Source: DASWOJ01 sp964242415 (GTDB lineage: Bacteria > Pseudomonadota > Alphaproteobacteria > Acetobacterales > Acetobacteraceae). From it: DNA of 64,000 nucleotides. The DNA lies in NCBI GenBank assembly GCA_964242415.1, contig CAXTAT010000017.1, forward strand, positions 1 to 64,000. The letters are read 5' to 3'. Positions 61,800-64,000 of this stretch are shown here, in pieces (position 1 is the first letter of the stretch; each line of letters opens with the position of its first letter). The translations under genes were made by a program, and so were the position numbers. The notes under the pieces are model-generated. The model saw only the letters and a list, made by a program, of their open reading frames with translations. It was not told the DNA's origin and ran no database searches.

Positions 61800-62900
61800 G
61801 TGGTGCTCTACGACCTGGAACTGACGTGCCTCGAAAAGACCTACGACAACGGCACCCCGGCGGTGCTGGACTTCAACCTCAAGGTCGAGAAGGGCGAGTT
61901 CATCGCCTTCCTCGGCCCGTCCGGCTGCGGCAAGACGACGACGCTGCGCATGATCGCCGGCTTCGAATCCATCACCGGCGGCGACCTGCGCATCCGCGGC
62001 AAGCGCTACAACGAGGTGCCGCCGGAGCGCCGCCCGACCTCGATGATCTTCCAGAACTACGCCCTGTTCCCGCACATGACGGTCCGCCGCAACGTCGGCT
62101 ACGGCCTTGAGGTGAAGGGCATGCCGCGCCCCGAGCGCGACGCCAAGGTGGACCGCATCCTGGACCGCCTGAGCCTGTCCGACATCGCCGGGCAGCGTCC
62201 GGACCAGCTTTCCGGCGGGCAGCGCCAGCGCATCGCCCTCGCCCGCGGCCTGGTGGTCGAGCCGCAGATCCTGCTGCTCGACGAGCCGCTCGGCGCGCTC
62301 GACGCCAACCTGCGCAAGGCGATCCAAGCCGAGCTGAAGCTGCTGCAACGCAACCTCGGCATCACCTTCGTCTTCGTCACCCACGCGCAATCCGAGGCGC
62401 TGACCCTGTCGGACCGCGTCGTGGTGATGAACCAGGGCCGCATCGAGCAAGTTTCCACCCCGCTCACCCTCTACACCCGCCCGGCCACCCCCTTCGTCGC
62501 CCGCTTCATCGGCCGCAACACGATCTTCCCCGGCAGCGCCGGGCCGCAGCCAGGGCAGGTGACCACCGAATTCGGCGCATTCAGCGGCACGCCCGGCGGC
62601 AAGATCGCGGCCCACGCAGCCGCAGAGATCGTCATCCCCTCCGAGGCATTCGACGTGTTCGACGCCGAGGGCCGCGACCACGACAGCCTAGCCGCCGAGT
62701 ACGCCGGCAACGTCGTCGAGGGCCGCATCACCCGGCGCGAGGTGGTGGGCTACCTCGTAACACTCGACGTGGCGCTAGCCAGCGGGCGTCCGGTCGCGGT
62801 GGAGGGCCACGTCGGCAAGTTTGGCGCCGACGCGCTCGGCCCTGGCCAGCAGGTGCGCCTAGCCTGGCCGCAACAGGAAGCCACTGTCATTGCCGCCTGA
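61800..62900 (+). CDS. ABC importer ATPase 2 (PotA/MalK-like, canonical)
   Basis: A 366-residue ATPase with TOBE domain. Walker A GPSGCGKT, signature SGGQRQRIALARG, Walker B ILLLDEPLGALD and a normal H-loop His195 in FVTHAQSEALT are all present. The start is a GTG at 61800 (or 61803). It pairs in the transporter with the PotA-type ATPase at 56.1 kb that lacks the histidine. Its stop codon TGA is the first three bases of palindromic repeat copy 3. Confidence 0.9.
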   Translation: MVLYDLELTCLEKTYDNGTPAVLDFNLKVEKGEFIAFLGPSGCGKTTTLRMIAGFESITGGDLRIRGKRYNEVPPERRPTSMIFQNYALFPHMTVRRNVGYGLEVKGMPRPERDAKVDRILDRLSLSDIAGQRPDQLSGGQRQRIALARGLVVEPQILLLDEPLGALDANLRKAIQAELKLLQRNLGITFVFVTHAQSEALTLSDRVVVMNQGRIEQVSTPLTLYTRPATPFVARFIGRNTIFPGSAGPQPGQVTTEFGAFSGTPGGKIAAHAAAEIVIPSEAFDVFDAEGRDHDSLAAEYAGNVVEGRITRREVVGYLVTLDVALASGRPVAVEGHVGKFGADALGPGQQVRLAWPQQEATVIAA

Positions 62901-63035
62901 TGCCAACCGTCGGAAGTCCTGCCCGGTGACGCAGATACCGTCATTGCGAGCCGGCTTCGGCGCGGCAATCCAGGGGCGGCCGGCGCGGTCCTTGCCCGCT
63001 GGATCACCGCACCGAAGCCGGCCCGCAATCAAGGT
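62898..63035. repeat. Interspersed palindromic repeat, copy 3
   Basis: It begins TGATGCCAAC like copy 1, then CGTCATTGCGAGCC at 62939-62952 and CGGCTTCGGCGCGGCAATCC with a closing half CGCACCGAAGCCGG and CCCGCAATCA. It folds into a long imperfect hairpin. It separates the ATPase 2 gene (ending in the repeat) from the imidase-like gene, and could act as a terminator or RNA-stability element. Confidence 0.8.
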
Positions 63036-63104
63036 TGCCAACTGGGGCGCGCAGGTCAGAACGTCCAGCGGCTGGTACGAGTCGCGCCAGAAAAGGAAGA
63101 CAGC

Positions 63105-63986
63105 ATGACCAAGGAAATCCTCTGCGGCTTCGGCATCGACGTGGATGCCGTGGCTGGCTGGCTCGGCAGCTATGGCGGCGAAGACTCGCCCGACGACATC
63201 TCCCGCGGCCTGTTCGCCGGCGAGGTCGGCAGCCCCCGCCTGCTGCGCATGTTCGGCCGCCTCGGCATCAAGACCACTTGGTTCATCCCCGGCCACTCCA
63301 TCGAGACCTTCCCAAACGAGATGCAGGCCGTCGCCGACGCCGGCCACGAGATCGGCATCCACGGTTACAGCCACGAAAACCCGATTGCGATGACCCGCGA
63401 CCAGGAAACCGAAATCCTCGACAAGTGCATCGACCTGGTGACCCATCTCAGCGGCAAGCGCCCAACCGGCTACGTCGCCCCATGGTGGGAATTCTCCACC
63501 GTCACCAACGAGCTGCTGCTGGAGCGCGGCATCAAGTACGACCACTCGCTGATGCACCACGACCATCTCCCCTACTACGTCAGGGTCGGCGATAGCTGGA
63601 CCAAGATCGACTACGCGCAGAAGCCCTCCACCTGGATGACCCCGCTCAAGCGCGGCCATGAAACCGATCTGATCGAAATTCCGGCAAGCTGGTACCTCGA
63701 CGACCTGCCGCCGATGCTGTTCATCAAGAAGTCCCCGAACAGCCACGGCTTCGTCAACCCGCGCGACATCGAGCAGATGTGGCGCGACCAGTTCGACTGG
63801 GTTTACCGCGAGTACGACTACGCGGTGTTCCCCATGACCATCCACCCCGACGTCTCCGGCCGCCCGCACGTCTTGATGATGCTGGAACGGCTGTATCACC
63901 ACATGATCGGCCACCCCGGCGTCCGCTTCGTGACGATGAACGAGATGGCGGACGACTTCGCCCGTCGCTCACCGCGCGTGAAGTAG
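63105..63986 (+). CDS. Polysaccharide deacetylase family protein, cyclic-imidase type
   Basis: A 293-residue NodB-fold protein. The metal triad is seen as DVD (GIDVDA, residues 10-15) and HGYSHEN (about residue 86). The wording DAVAGWLGSYGGEDSPDD near the start and WEFSTVTNELLLERGIKYDHSLM region is that of polysaccharide-deacetylase-like enzymes proven to hydrolyse cyclic imides or allantoin, not glycans; no signal peptide or anchor is present. Inference: it opens a cyclic amide in the pathway. AAGGAAG precedes the ATG. Confidence 0.85.
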   Translation: MTKEILCGFGIDVDAVAGWLGSYGGEDSPDDISRGLFAGEVGSPRLLRMFGRLGIKTTWFIPGHSIETFPNEMQAVADAGHEIGIHGYSHENPIAMTRDQETEILDKCIDLVTHLSGKRPTGYVAPWWEFSTVTNELLLERGIKYDHSLMHHDHLPYYVRVGDSWTKIDYAQKPSTWMTPLKRGHETDLIEIPASWYLDDLPPMLFIKKSPNSHGFVNPRDIEQMWRDQFDWVYREYDYAVFPMTIHPDVSGRPHVLMMLERLYHHMIGHPGVRFVTMNEMADDFARRSPRVK

Positions 63987-64000
63987 CGCCGCCATGTGCG

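Overview
The window is about 64 kb of very GC-rich DNA with dense genes, ATGA/GTGA stop-start overlaps and strong G/C bias at third codon positions. Gene content (AaeXAB-like efflux set, beta-strand-repeat secreted protein ending in a conserved C-terminal tail, MoxR/DUF58 cluster, several ABC importers, Rieske and flavin oxidoreductases) fits a free-living alphaproteobacterium, most likely Rhodospirillales/Acetobacteraceae. That placement is inference from style and families. No rRNA, tRNA, CRISPR array or complete insertion sequence was recognised.

Layout. 0.3-5.7 kb: an aminotransferase, then a Tat-exported flavin amine oxidase whose stop codon overlaps the start of a cytochrome c, an NHL beta-propeller protein and a small exported protein. 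5.7-7.2 kb: a lower-GC patch with consecutive RNA hairpins and an orphan gene carrying an HEPN-like motif. 7.2-10.8 kb: a ribose-type sugar ABC importer. 10.8-14.4 kb: an AaeXAB-like aromatic-acid efflux set split by a palindromic repeat. 14.5-15.2 kb: a Phd/VapC-type toxin-antitoxin pair. 15.3-25.9 kb: mixed housekeeping and accessory genes, including a band-7 protein, dicarboxylate carrier, copper chaperone, prolyl oligopeptidase, a 941-residue secreted repeat protein, and a phytanoyl-CoA dioxygenase homologue broken by one amber codon. 26.1-31.8 kb: cell-surface glycan genes. 32-34.4 kb: two receiver-only proteins and a decayed LysR/tartrate-dehydrogenase pair. 34.7-41.6 kb: a translationally coupled DUF4129-DUF4350-MoxR-DUF58-SpoIIM-RDD operon facing a membrane protein. 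42.1-47.9 kb: a porin, mobile-element scars, and a divergent acyl-CoA ligase/enoyl-CoA hydratase pair.

The most coherent and interesting block is 48.1-64.0 kb, a probable catabolic island. It encodes an acylphosphatase-like small protein, a Rieske-domain-only protein, a glutathione transferase, an unknown protein, a GMC oxidoreductase, a 28-codon ORF, and a Rieske-oxygenase catalytic domain that lacks its iron-sulfur ligands. A Baeyer-Villiger monooxygenase, an MFS carrier, two SDR dehydrogenases, a polyamine-type ABC importer with two different ATPases (one without the H-loop histidine), and a polysaccharide-deacetylase-family protein of the cyclic-imidase type follow. Together these suggest uptake and oxidative plus hydrolytic breakdown of a cyclic, probably nitrogen-containing, compound. 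The physical split of one Rieske oxygenase into two polypeptides is the best candidate for something new here.

A family of interspersed palindromic repeats (core GTCATTGCGA) occurs four times: in two intergenic regions, inside the efflux set, and at the broken end of the LysR pseudogene. Several gene remnants show that the 33-34 kb and 42-45 kb stretches are actively decaying.
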